A DNA stretch of 45,721 bases from Clostridia bacterium. GTDB taxonomy: Bacteria; Bacillota; Clostridia; TANB77; CAG-508. Location of the stretch: the NCBI GenBank assembly GCA_017409455.1, contig JAFQSS010000034.1, positions 1 to 45,721 of the forward strand, written 5' to 3'. Under the pieces are notes generated by a model. It worked only from the letters and a program-made list of their open reading frames with translations, was not told the DNA's origin and did no database searches. A program made the position numbers and the translations under genes. Positions 17,655 through 25,900 of the stretch are shown here, piece after piece (the stretch's first letter is position 1; each line of letters begins with the position of its first letter).

Positions 17655-17671
17655 CTAGCTTTTTATACAAT

Positions 17672-18151
17672 TTAATTTTTTCCTATAAAATCTTCTACAA
17701 TTCTTAGTATATTGCCTGTGTTTTTTATGTATTTTTTTGGTTCGAAAGTAGATACTTTTTTTAAAGCTTCTTCTAATTCTTCTATACCTTTTACACCTAT
17801 TATATGCCCCATATCATTAAAAGATTTTATAATATCTAATTGATGATCATTAACATGTTCTTTATATTTTTTTAAACGAGGTACTGCAATAACTTTTTTT
17901 TCTTGTTCTATCGAAGATATAATTGACCCAACTCCACCATGTGTTATAACAAAATTTGCATCCTTTATTAATTTTTGAATTTCGTCTATAGGTAATTCCT
18001 CATATAATGTCATTTCTTTACTTGCAAATTTAGTATGTCCTTTTTGCACAACAACATCTTCCTTTATATTTCCATTATCTATATTTTTTTGTATTTCTTC
18101 TAATAGTCTATGAAAGCTATTATTTTGCGTTCCTAATAATACTAATATCAT
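17672..18151 (-). CDS. Alg13/PssE-like glycosyltransferase, catalytic subunit
   Basis: A GT28 C-terminal-type domain on its own (159 residues), the form used by Alg13/PssE/EpsF, which bind the UDP-sugar. The motif FVITHGGVGSI with the following acidic segment is the nucleotide-sugar-binding end of the fold, and MILVLLGTQNNSFHRLLEEI is the typical N-terminus. It needs the membrane partner encoded just upstream; the stop of that gene and this ATG share a base, implying tight coupling. The pair probably adds the second sugar to a lipid-linked saccharide, but no polysaccharide cluster surrounds it, so the product is unknown. Confidence 0.88.
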   Translation of the reverse strand: MILVLLGTQNNSFHRLLEEIQKNIDNGNIKEDVVVQKGHTKFASKEMTLYEELPIDEIQKLIKDANFVITHGGVGSIISSIEQEKKVIAVPRLKKYKEHVNDHQLDIIKSFNDMGHIIGVKGIEELEEALKKVSTFEPKKYIKNTGNILRIVEDFIGKN

Positions 18152-18627
18152 TAATATATTGCACCTCCATATACTGCTTTAGGATATAATTTAAGCATTT
18201 CTTCCCATTGTACAATAAACAAGTCTGCTATAGGATATATTAATTTTCCAGTTGCAGTTTTCCTGTTTCTATTTGCAAATGTTTCTATATATATTATTTT
18301 ACTTCCAAATATTTTTCCTAAATAGCACATTGGTCCAGCAGTATGTGTCCCTGTTGTTACTATATATTTAGGTCTTATTTTAAAATATAAATATACTGTC
18401 TTTATGCACAAATAAATAAACACAAATATGTATTTTAATATTTTCTTTCTAGTTCCATATGGTAAATATGAAATTTTGTCTCCATATTTTTCTACTAATC
18501 CTTTTGTAGTTGCATCTTTTTCTGTTATTATATGGTAATCATATTTTTCGAATAATGGGCTTAATTGTTGCAATTCACTTAAATGCCCTCCTGTACTTGA
18601 TATAAATAATACTTTTTTCTTTTTCAT
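18151..18627 (-). CDS. Alg14/PssD-like glycosyltransferase, membrane subunit
   Basis: Partner that anchors the Alg13-type subunit to the membrane and binds the lipid acceptor. The 158-residue protein begins KVLFISSTGGHLSELQQL, the Alg14 Rossmann start with a GGH motif, has a hydrophobic segment (about 55-75), and ends with the conserved stretch PIADLFIVQWEEMLKLYPKA then YGGAIY. I start it at 18627, which has GAGAGGATC upstream; the frame is open further but without a ribosome site. A consensus promoter lies at 18690-18719. Confidence 0.88.
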   Translation of the reverse strand: MKKKKVLFISSTGGHLSELQQLSPLFEKYDYHIITEKDATTKGLVEKYGDKISYLPYGTRKKILKYIFVFIYLCIKTVYLYFKIRPKYIVTTGTHTAGPMCYLGKIFGSKIIYIETFANRNRKTATGKLIYPIADLFIVQWEEMLKLYPKAVYGGAIY

Positions 18628-18652
18628 ATATTGATCCTCTCTTCTATTTTTT

Positions 18653-18692
18653 ACAAAAAAATAGAAACACAATTCTTGATTATGTTTCTATT
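18653..18692 (-). terminator. Hairpin with T-tract overlapping the Alg14-gene promoter
   Basis: A 10-bp stem (18660-18669 with 18683-18692), 13-nt loop, followed on the minus strand by seven T. It would end the transcript of the coiled-coil gene upstream. Its upstream arm also covers most of the -10 of the next promoter, so one sequence serves as both terminator and promoter. Confidence 0.6.
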
Positions 18693-18719
18693 ATACTTCT
18701 GTTTTTAATTTCTTGTCAA
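18690..18719 (-). promoter_or_regulatory. Promoter of the glycosyltransferase pair
   Basis: Minus strand TTGACA (18719-18714), 18-base spacer, TATAAT (18695-18690): both hexamers match the sigma-A consensus exactly. Confidence 0.7.
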
Positions 18720-18756
18720 GAAATTTGCATTTAGATTTAAATAACCATAAATATCT

Positions 18757-19164
18757 TTATGCATTTGCCATTTTTAATCGTTTTTGTATAGCAATTATTT
18801 TTTGCTTATTTTCTTGATACATATTTTCAACGGATGTTTCATATCCTTCAAATACTGTAAAGATTCCTTTATAGTTTTGCTCTATTTTTGTATTAATTTT
18901 ATCTAATGATTTTTGGTTGTTCTCCCATTTCTTTGCATTTTCTTTCCATAGTCTAGCATTTTCATCCCAACGTTTTTTATTTTCTTCCCAACGTTTTTCA
19001 TTTTCTTCCCAACGTTTTTCATTTTCTTCCCAACGTTTTTCATTTTCTTCCCAACGTTTTTCATTTTTGTCCCATCTTTCATTCATCTCTTGTTTGAAAT
19101 CTCTCAAATCAGTTCTTACGTCATTTATAGCTCTCAAAATTTGTGTGACTTGCTCATTGTTCAT
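18757..19164 (-). CDS. Coiled-coil protein built of heptad RWEENEK repeats
   Basis: Soluble 135-residue protein of unknown function. After an N-terminal segment (NNEQVTQILRAINDVRTDL) come tandem seven-residue units KRWEENE, identical for four units and then drifting (KRWDENA, RLWKENA, KKWENNQ), ending in a second helical part. The seven-residue period with Trp and charged residues suggests a long rod. At DNA level this is a 21-bp tandem repeat (18966-19070), so unit number may vary between strains. I start at 19164, where AGGAGG lies 7 bases upstream; the ATG two codons earlier nearly touches it. It is monocistronic, with a full-consensus promoter and a leader of about 100 bases. Confidence 0.85.
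   Translation of the reverse strand: MNNEQVTQILRAINDVRTDLRDFKQEMNERWDKNEKRWEENEKRWEENEKRWEENEKRWEENKKRWDENARLWKENAKKWENNQKSLDKINTKIEQNYKGIFTVFEGYETSVENMYQENKQKIIAIQKRLKMANA
18966..19070. repeat. 21-bp tandem repeat, five units
   Basis: Units start at 18966, 18987, 19008, 19029 and 19050, all beginning CCCAACGTTTTT. The three at 18987-19049 are identical and the outer two differ by a few bases; a sixth, degenerate unit follows. They encode the heptad repeat in frame. Confidence 0.92.
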
Positions 19165-19272
19165 AGGCATACCTCCTTATTTGATTATTTTATGGTTATA
19201 TTTTTTAGAATAAATTTTTTAAATTTGATACAAATTTCTAAATGAAAAAAACAAAAATTGATTTACAAAATG

Positions 19273-19301
19273 ATTATACTATTCTATTTTTTCAATGTCA
19301 A
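19273..19301 (-). promoter_or_regulatory. Full-consensus promoter of the coiled-coil gene
   Basis: Minus strand TTGACA (19301-19296), 17-base spacer, TATAAT (19278-19273). The start of translation is about 100 bases further on; the leader is A/T-rich with no obvious strong hairpin. Confidence 0.75.
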
Positions 19302-19334
19302 GAAAAATCGTTAGACAAATTTCGACATTTATAT

Positions 19335-19359
19335 ATAAAACCGGCTTAAATAGCCGGTT
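19335..19359 (-). terminator. Terminator of the femX-to-xerD operon
   Basis: A perfect 8-bp GC-rich stem AACCGGCT/AGCCGGTT (19339-19346 with 19352-19359), 5-nt loop, followed by TTTTATAT on the minus strand, 8 bases after the xerD stop. Confidence 0.85.
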
Positions 19360-19366
19360 CTCTTGA

Positions 19367-20248
19367 CTAAGCTCTTGGATGAGCTTTTCTATAAATATTT
19401 TTTAATGATTCATCTTGAAATTGCATATATATTTGGGTAGATAAAATATCTGAATGTCCAAGCATTGTTTGAATAGATTTTAAATCTGCTCCATTTTGTA
19501 ATAAATGTGTTGCAAATGAATGTCTTAAAACATGTGGTGTAATTTCTTTTTCTATATGAGCTTGTTCTTTATAATATTTTATAATTTTCCAAAATCCTTG
19601 TCTTGTTAAACGTTGTCCATTTACATTTACAAATAGCGCTTTTTCGTTTTCATCTTTTATCATTGTTCCTCTAGCATTTAAGATATATTCTTTTAATGCT
19701 TTTAATGACATATTCCCAACAGGAACTGTTCTTTCTTTTTTTCCACTTTTACATGTAACATATCCTGTTTCTAAATTTACATCAGATACATTTAAAGATA
19801 TAATTTCAGTTACTCTCATCCCTGTAGCATAAGCAAATTCTAGCATTGCTTTATCTCTAGTACCTTTTAAATCAACATTTTTAGGTTGTTCTAATAATAG
19901 AGCAACTTCATTAGATGTTAATACACTTGGTACTCTTTTTTCTATTTTAGGTGATTGAATTCCTTCTGTTGGATCTTTTTCAACATTTTTACTTTTTGTT
20001 TCATATTGATAAAATGATCTTATTGAAGCTAATCCTCTTGATATTGTTGATGGTTTTTTTCCTATTTCTTGCATATATTTGATATATTTTTTGATTTCTT
20101 CATCTGTAATTTCATTATAGTTTTCTCCGTTTTGTTGTATGTATTTTTCAAATTGCTTTAAGTCTCTCTTGTAAGATTGAAGCGTATTTGTAGATACCTT
20201 TTTCTCGTTCTCTAAAAATCCAAAAAATAAGTTTAATTGTTTTTCCAT
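19367..20248 (-). CDS. xerD: Site-specific tyrosine recombinase XerD
   Basis: Resolves chromosome dimers at dif together with a XerC/CodV-type partner not present here. The 293-residue protein has the SAM-like N-terminal core-binding domain (about 1-90) and the catalytic domain with all active residues: Arg145, Lys168 or Lys170, His239, Arg242, His265 and Tyr274 (QIYMQ). I start at 20248, with AGGTGGGG 6 bases upstream. A 116-base gap to spoIIM holds two copies of an AT-rich motif, TAAAATT(T)GATATAA, that could form a local promoter. xerD next to spoIIM is a known Firmicute arrangement. Confidence 0.94.
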   Translation of the reverse strand: MEKQLNLFFGFLENEKKVSTNTLQSYKRDLKQFEKYIQQNGENYNEITDEEIKKYIKYMQEIGKKPSTISRGLASIRSFYQYETKSKNVEKDPTEGIQSPKIEKRVPSVLTSNEVALLLEQPKNVDLKGTRDKAMLEFAYATGMRVTEIISLNVSDVNLETGYVTCKSGKKERTVPVGNMSLKALKEYILNARGTMIKDENEKALFVNVNGQRLTRQGFWKIIKYYKEQAHIEKEITPHVLRHSFATHLLQNGADLKSIQTMLGHSDILSTQIYMQFQDESLKNIYRKAHPRA

Positions 20249-20363
20249 TTCTTCCCCCACCTATGTTAATTTTTATATTGTCTTATATCAATTTTACATA
20301 ACTGATATACTCATTATGTTATATCAAATTTTACCTAAAAAGTAAATAGATTTTATGTAATTT

Positions 20364-20993
20364 TTAAAAATATTTTATTAAATTTACTATTAATCTATAT
20401 GAAATTTCAATCTTTAATATTGAAGATATTATTAATGCTACTAATATCATGGCTGATATTATAGAGTGTTTTATTATTGAAAGTTTGATGTTTTCTCTTC
20501 GCCTGTCTTTAATAATTGATTTATATAATTTTATACTACTTACTCCTAAAATCATTATTGCCGGTATAAATATTATGTTTTGTAATAATATTGTTATAGC
20601 AATAAATATTAGAGCTTTAACTCTTCCTAATACAAATACACATGATGCTACAGTATAACCTAAACAAAAACCTCTAAATAATATTAATCCAAATACTATT
20701 GGTATTCCAATTATGGTTGTTCCAGCAAACCATAACAGAAACACCAATATTATATTATTTTTTATGTCATTTTTTAATTCTTGAAAATAGTCACCATTTT
20801 CTAATGATTTAGTTTCATCTATATAAGTATTTATATATTGCTCTACTTGATTTTTATCATCTAATTGATTTATAAACATTACACCAAGAAATATTCCAGC
20901 TACAAATATTATAAGAATTATAAAATATGATTTTGCATTATTAAGTATATCTTCTTTTATAATCTTGAAAATTTCATTTTTCCTCTTTCGCAT
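20364..20993 (-). CDS. spoIIM: Stage II sporulation protein M
   Basis: Integral membrane protein of the DMP complex (SpoIID-SpoIIM-SpoIIP), which remodels septal peptidoglycan during engulfment of the forespore. The 209-residue product has about five membrane helices and the family features FLGVMFINQL near the first helix and IPIVFGLILFRGFCLGYTVA in the middle. The ATG at 20993 has AAGGAG 6 bases upstream. Its presence suggests the organism sporulates or descends from a sporulating lineage; spoIID and spoIIP are not in this window. It sits between the endonuclease Q-like gene and xerD in the same operon. Confidence 0.9.
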   Translation of the reverse strand: MRKRKNEIFKIIKEDILNNAKSYFIILIIFVAGIFLGVMFINQLDDKNQVEQYINTYIDETKSLENGDYFQELKNDIKNNIILVFLLWFAGTTIIGIPIVFGLILFRGFCLGYTVASCVFVLGRVKALIFIAITILLQNIIFIPAIMILGVSSIKLYKSIIKDRRRENIKLSIIKHSIISAMILVALIISSILKIEISYRLIVNLIKYF

Positions 20994-21050
20994 ATACAAC
21001 TCCTTAATAGTTTTATACATAATGTCTATGCAATAAAGAGTTTTTTAGAA

Positions 21051-22244
21051 CTAAGAAGCTGTTACTTTTCCGTAATTTCCTCCGCCTCCTGATTCAACTT
21101 TCATGTTTCCTTCACGCGCATTTACTATATTTCTAGCAACCTTTTCTCCAACAACTGCTTCAATATCATCTTGTGATAATTTATGTAAAATATTCATTTC
21201 TGTTTCAAATGTATCTAACAATTTTTCTATTGTTTTTCCACCAACACCTGGTATAAAGTTCAATGGAACTTGATATATGTATGGCGGTCTATTATCAGGA
21301 CTTTGAGTTGTTTCTTTATCTTTAATTAGTTCAATTCTATCAAAAACTCCAAAAGTCACTTTATCACTTCCACATTTGGGGCAAACTTCAACAGGCTCTC
21401 TTGTTTCTATTGTGCTATCACAATTATCACAATGTGTTCTATGATATTTACCTAATTTTGGATCTAAGCCGTAATTTGCTATTACTTTTCTACCATCTTC
21501 ATTTTTTAAAGCTTTTACAACTTCTTTAAAACTTATATCTTCTATTTGCATTTTATTGTATTCTCTTGCAATTTTAGGTAATGAATGTGCATCAGAATTT
21601 GTAACAAAAGTTTTCCCTTCCAATTCTGATATCATATCTGCCAAAAAAGTGTCTGAACTTAAACCAAGTTCAACAGCAAATATCTTTTCATATTTTTCTT
21701 TAAATATATCTTTTATTCTATCTACACAATTTCCATAATAACTTTTAAAAGGTGTAAATATATGTGCAGGTATTAAAATACCATTATATTTTTCTACTAT
21801 ATCAATTAATTCATAACCAGAAACATCTGATCTTTGAGTACTTAATGTTATATTTTTTATATGTGTACTCATTTCTTTCGAGAATCCTTTTATATCGTTT
21901 AAATGTGGAAAGAAACATATATTGTGTGCACTACCACATTTTCCGTTTCTGCTTACTTCTGAAGTCTCTACTTCACTTCCCAATAATATGCAAACTTTAT
22001 CTTTATAGATAATTCCACCATCTTCTAACTCATATGCATCTCCTGATTGTAAAAATTTTTCTATATCTTCTATTACATAAGGTGATGCACAATCTATGAT
22101 TCCTACTATACTTATTCCTTTTCTTTCTACACATTCTTTTGCTATATTAGCAAAATTTAAGCTTCTTGCTGCTGTTATTTTAATAGGTTTACCTGTTTCA
22201 CTTCTGCCTATATGAACATGCAAATCTGCAAAAACTTCGTACAT
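21051..22244 (-). CDS. Endonuclease Q-like PHP-domain protein
   Basis: Likely DNA repair endonuclease that nicks 5' to deaminated bases (uracil, hypoxanthine), by similarity to EndoQ of Thermococcales and Bacillus pumilus. The 397-residue protein begins with a PHP metal-binding domain (ADLHVHIGRS, later IIDCASP, GSEVE, PAHIF, TNSDAHS), has a four-cysteine zinc ribbon (CDNC ... CPKC near residue 270), and ends with a helix-hairpin-helix DNA-binding element (FIPGVGGKTIEKLL). All these parts are in the known enzyme. Activity is inferred. It overlaps no neighbour and sits 13 bases after the HD-like gene. Confidence 0.83.
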   Translation of the reverse strand: MYEVFADLHVHIGRSETGKPIKITAARSLNFANIAKECVERKGISIVGIIDCASPYVIEDIEKFLQSGDAYELEDGGIIYKDKVCILLGSEVETSEVSRNGKCGSAHNICFFPHLNDIKGFSKEMSTHIKNITLSTQRSDVSGYELIDIVEKYNGILIPAHIFTPFKSYYGNCVDRIKDIFKEKYEKIFAVELGLSSDTFLADMISELEGKTFVTNSDAHSLPKIAREYNKMQIEDISFKEVVKALKNEDGRKVIANYGLDPKLGKYHRTHCDNCDSTIETREPVEVCPKCGSDKVTFGVFDRIELIKDKETTQSPDNRPPYIYQVPLNFIPGVGGKTIEKLLDTFETEMNILHKLSQDDIEAVVGEKVARNIVNAREGNMKVESGGGGNYGKVTAS

Positions 22245-22257
22245 TTTTATCCTCCAT

Positions 22258-23016
22258 TTATTTAATATGTTTTAATATTTTTTCTTCGCTTTCTGCAGTA
22301 AATAACGCTCTAAATATTTCTTTTTTTGCGTCTAATTCCTTACCTTCCAATTCATTTAATTTTTCATCTACACTTGGTTCATAATCTATAGCAATTTTTT
22401 TAACAAATTCAGTAATTGTTTTACTTTCTCTTATTAATTTTTGTAGTCTTGCGAACGCAGTGGTATTAACTGCACCATGAATTTCAATTTTCTCCATAGC
22501 ATTAACAAAGTCTCTAAAAACTTCTAAATATCTATTGTATTCTGTTTTAAGATTTCTATGTTCTAGTAATACCATTGCTTCATCTGGATTAAATCCAACT
22601 CTTTCGGGTCTATCAATTAGCATTCCACCAAAATTATCTATTAATTCAAGTATGTCACTTTCTCCTTCTCTTGGTTTTATTCCACTATATCGATTTACAC
22701 CTTCGCAAATTCTACAAAATCTTTCATCAAATCCTAAGGTAGCTAAATGCTCTGCGCCATCTTTAGCATAAGTTTTTAATCTGCCTATTTTTTGTGCATC
22801 ATCAACTTTTTTACAATTGCATAAAAGGCATGCTGTTAACACTAAATTATTATCAACTTTTGCTTTTGTATATTTTAAGAACATTCTTGCTATTTCAGTT
22901 TTAAATACTATTGATTTATCAAAATTTATTCCTAATTTAGGAGCTAAAAAGTATATTATTTCTATTTTTGATATTAAATCATCTTCATTTAAAATATATT
23001 TAGCAAATTCTTCCAT
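22258..23016 (-). CDS. Uncharacterised 252-aa helical protein, possibly degenerate HD domain
   Basis: Not recognised with confidence. The protein is soluble and mostly helical. Its central part (LLCNCKKVDDAQKIGRLKTY, HLATLGFDERFCRICEGVNRY, DILELIDNFGGMLID) has the spacing of an HD/HD-GYP phosphohydrolase helix bundle, but the usual His-Asp pair is replaced by CNCKK, so an enzyme function is doubtful. The start at 23016 has GAGGGG upstream. It lies between ftsH and the endonuclease Q-like gene with gaps of about 20 and 13 bases, so it is expressed with them. Confidence 0.78.
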   Translation of the reverse strand: MEEFAKYILNEDDLISKIEIIYFLAPKLGINFDKSIVFKTEIARMFLKYTKAKVDNNLVLTACLLCNCKKVDDAQKIGRLKTYAKDGAEHLATLGFDERFCRICEGVNRYSGIKPREGESDILELIDNFGGMLIDRPERVGFNPDEAMVLLEHRNLKTEYNRYLEVFRDFVNAMEKIEIHGAVNTTAFARLQKLIRESKTITEFVKKIAIDYEPSVDEKLNELEGKELDAKKEIFRALFTAESEEKILKHIK

Positions 23017-23036
23017 TTTTATCCCCTCTTCCAAAT

Positions 23037-24839
23037 TTAGTTAAAAAATTTGTTAAAGTCTGCTTCATTTATTTTTTCTTTAGCTATTAATTCTGATGCA
23101 ATTGCATGAAGTGTTTCTACATTTTGTTTTAATATTTCTTGTGCATCTCTATATGCTATATCTATCAGCTTTTTAACTTCTTTTCCTATAGCATCTTGCA
23201 TATCATCTCCAAACATTTGATATTCAAGTTGACCTTCATTATCTTTTAAAGATATTGGGCCAATGATGTCACTCATTCCATATACTGTAACCATATCTTT
23301 TGCTATTTGAGTAGCAACTTCAATGTCATTACTTGCTCCTGTTGAAATATCATTTAATATCAGTTTTTCAGCAGCTCTACCACCTAATAATGCAATAAGC
23401 TTTTCTTCCATTTCCGTTTTTGATATATAGTACTTATCTTCATCAGATTTGTACATTGTATATCCTCCAGCCATTCCTCTTGGAATTATTGAAACTTCTT
23501 TTACTGCTGTTTGTGTTGGTAAAAATCTACTTACAATTGCATGTCCAGCTTCATGATATGCTGTTAATTTTTTATCTTTTTCTGATATCATTCTACTTGT
23601 TTTTTCTAAACCTACAGTTACTTTTTTTACTGCTTCATCTAAATCTGAATTTGTTATTCCTTCATGTTGTTTTCTTGTAGCAATTATTGCTGCTTCATTT
23701 AAAATATTTGCAAGTTCTGCACCTGTGAATCCTGCGGTATCTTCTGCAATGTCATGTAAAGATACATCTTCTGCTAGCTTTTTGTCTTTTGCATGTATTT
23801 TTAATATTTCTTCTCTTCCTCTTAAATCTGGAGCTGGTATAGTTACCTGTCTATCAAATCTACCTGGTCTTAAAAGTGCTTTATCTAACATTTCTGGTCT
23901 GTTTGTTGCAGCTAAAACTATTATTGTTTCTTCAGATGAAAATCCATCCATCTCTACTAACAATTGGTTTAATGTTTGATTATTTTCTGTTTCTGCACCA
24001 CTATTACTTGTTCTTCTTGAACCTATGGCATCTATTTCATCTATAAATACTATACATGGTGATAATCTTCTTGCTCTATCAAATAATTTTCTTACTCTTG
24101 ACGCTCCAAGACCAGCAAACATTTCTATAAATTCTGAACCACTCATTGATATAAATGGAACTCCTGCTTCTCCAGCAATTGCTTTTGCAATTAATGTTTT
24201 ACCTGTTCCAGGTTTTCCATATAATAAAACACCTTTTGGAATTTTTGCTCCCATGTCAGAAAATCTTTTAGGTTCTTTTAAGAAATCGACTAATTCTTTT
24301 AATTCTTCTTTTTCCTCATCTAGACCTGCTATGTCATCAAAAGTTATCTTTTCTTTTCTTTCTGTATCATCATATACTTCACCTTTATCTCCAAGACCTT
24401 GCATTTTAAATAACATTATTAATAATGCAAACATGATTACTGTTGGTAATATTGACATTATATATGATGGTAATTGTGATAAAAAGCTTTGTGGATTAGT
24501 TACAAGCTCTATATCACTTCCTTCTAGTTTCTTTGATTGTACTAAATCTGTAAATGCCATTACTTGTAAATCTTTCATTAAAGATGTTTTTTCTTCTTCA
24601 ACACCTTTTAATTTTACTTTTACACTTGTACTTCCTACAGTCATTTCTATTTTTTCTACATTGTTATTATTAATTTCATTAATCAATTCTGTATATGACA
24701 ATATATTTTCTTCTGAATTCTTCTCCTTTTGAGTAGTATATATAAAATATATTGCAGTAGCAGTTGCTAATAATATAGCCGCTATAATTATTACATTAAG
24801 TACAATCTTTAAAATTTTTTTCATTTTATCTTTGTCCAT
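23037..24839 (-). CDS. ftsH: ATP-dependent zinc metalloprotease FtsH
   Basis: Hexameric membrane AAA+ protease that degrades misassembled membrane proteins and regulators. The 600-residue protein has two membrane helices (about 9-31 and 126-144) flanking an extracellular domain, the AAA module with Walker A GKPGTGKT (208-215), Walker B CIVFIDEIDAIG and the SRH ATNRPEMLDKALLRPGRFDR, and the M41 protease domain with zinc motif HEAGH. Length is slightly short at the C-terminus but within range. GAGAGG precedes the ATG. It is part of the femX-to-xerD operon. Confidence 0.97.
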   Translation of the reverse strand: MDKDKMKKILKIVLNVIIIAAILLATATAIYFIYTTQKEKNSEENILSYTELINEINNNNVEKIEMTVGSTSVKVKLKGVEEEKTSLMKDLQVMAFTDLVQSKKLEGSDIELVTNPQSFLSQLPSYIMSILPTVIMFALLIMLFKMQGLGDKGEVYDDTERKEKITFDDIAGLDEEKEELKELVDFLKEPKRFSDMGAKIPKGVLLYGKPGTGKTLIAKAIAGEAGVPFISMSGSEFIEMFAGLGASRVRKLFDRARRLSPCIVFIDEIDAIGSRRTSNSGAETENNQTLNQLLVEMDGFSSEETIIVLAATNRPEMLDKALLRPGRFDRQVTIPAPDLRGREEILKIHAKDKKLAEDVSLHDIAEDTAGFTGAELANILNEAAIIATRKQHEGITNSDLDEAVKKVTVGLEKTSRMISEKDKKLTAYHEAGHAIVSRFLPTQTAVKEVSIIPRGMAGGYTMYKSDEDKYYISKTEMEEKLIALLGGRAAEKLILNDISTGASNDIEVATQIAKDMVTVYGMSDIIGPISLKDNEGQLEYQMFGDDMQDAIGKEVKKLIDIAYRDAQEILKQNVETLHAIASELIAKEKINEADFNKFFN

Positions 24840-24863
24840 TTTTAACTTCCTCTCTATGAATGT

Positions 24864-25889
24864 TTAAGTTTCAGAACCTTGTGGTTCTTCACCTTTATCA
24901 TCCTCTTCTTTTTTCTCTTCCTTATTTTCTTCTTTTTTCTCTTGTTCTTCTTTAATTTCTTCTCTTACTTTTAACTGCTCTTGTTTTATTTTTTCAACTT
25001 CTTGCATCTTTTTTATCAAATCATCTTTTAAAATAAAAATTGTTGCAGCCAAATATATATATGCAATTGTTATATAAGCAACTTGGAAATATGTTATTGT
25101 AAAATCTGTAAAATAATTCATAACTATATATAATATATTTAAAATCATTGACAATGTCAGAGAATATACTGCCATATTGTATATTGCTACAAAATTGATT
25201 CTAATTCTAGCTATTGTTGTTGTTATCCATCCAAGTATAGCTATTTCAAGCGAATCTAATAATGCTACGATTATATTTAATATTAATAAAGATATGAATA
25301 CTGTTATTCCATATGATGCATAAAAGTTTAACATCTTATTACTTTTTAAATATTGTACAAAATCTGTTTTATCAAATTTTTCTATATATTGTCCTGTATA
25401 GCTTGTTACAAAATCATTGTATGTAAATACTTGTCTTACCGATTCGTCATTTTCTGTTTTTATATTTAATATTATTTCATCTTTAAATAAAAACACTGTT
25501 GTTCCAACAGTCAAATTATTTTTCTCCATTTCATTTTTTTGTTCTTGCGTTTCTGTCAATGTATTTATTACAATTTTATCCACTATATCATATTGAACAT
25601 CTTCTATTACAATCGTATCTTTACTTTCCATTGATAAGTTTCCATCTAGACACGAAAATTCAGGAATCTCTTCATCAATATATTTTGCCAACTCATCCAC
25701 TAAGTTTTTCATTTGCAATAGTGAACCAATCATTATAAAAATTGAAACTATTGCTGTTAACTTTATCAAATATTTTATAGCTTTCCCCAATCCTTCTGTT
25801 GCCATTAATGGATATTTTTCAAATTGAGTAATTGAATACCATATTTTTTTGAAAAAATTTATTTTTACTACTTGTTCATTTTTATTCAT
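24864..25889 (-). CDS. DUF1189-family membrane protein
   Basis: Membrane protein of unknown role. The 341-residue product matches DUF1189 in layout: a start with FFKKIWYSITQFEKYPLMA, one membrane helix, an extracellular domain (about 65-190), then about four helices (NIIVALLDSLEIAILGWI and following). The C-terminal 45 residues are a charged Glu/Lys tail in the cytoplasm. Upstream spacing to alr is 12 bases and downstream to ftsH 24, so it is cotranscribed with them. The family is seen beside envelope genes, but no function is established. Confidence 0.82.
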   Translation of the reverse strand: MNKNEQVVKINFFKKIWYSITQFEKYPLMATEGLGKAIKYLIKLTAIVSIFIMIGSLLQMKNLVDELAKYIDEEIPEFSCLDGNLSMESKDTIVIEDVQYDIVDKIVINTLTETQEQKNEMEKNNLTVGTTVFLFKDEIILNIKTENDESVRQVFTYNDFVTSYTGQYIEKFDKTDFVQYLKSNKMLNFYASYGITVFISLLILNIIVALLDSLEIAILGWITTTIARIRINFVAIYNMAVYSLTLSMILNILYIVMNYFTDFTITYFQVAYITIAYIYLAATIFILKDDLIKKMQEVEKIKQEQLKVREEIKEEQEKKEENKEEKKEEDDKGEEPQGSET

Positions 25890-25900
25890 TCGATTTCCTC

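Noticed and set aside
18966-19070. Tandem repeats as a possible CRISPR array
   Set aside because: Units are 21 bp, directly adjacent with no spacers, and encode an in-frame heptad repeat.
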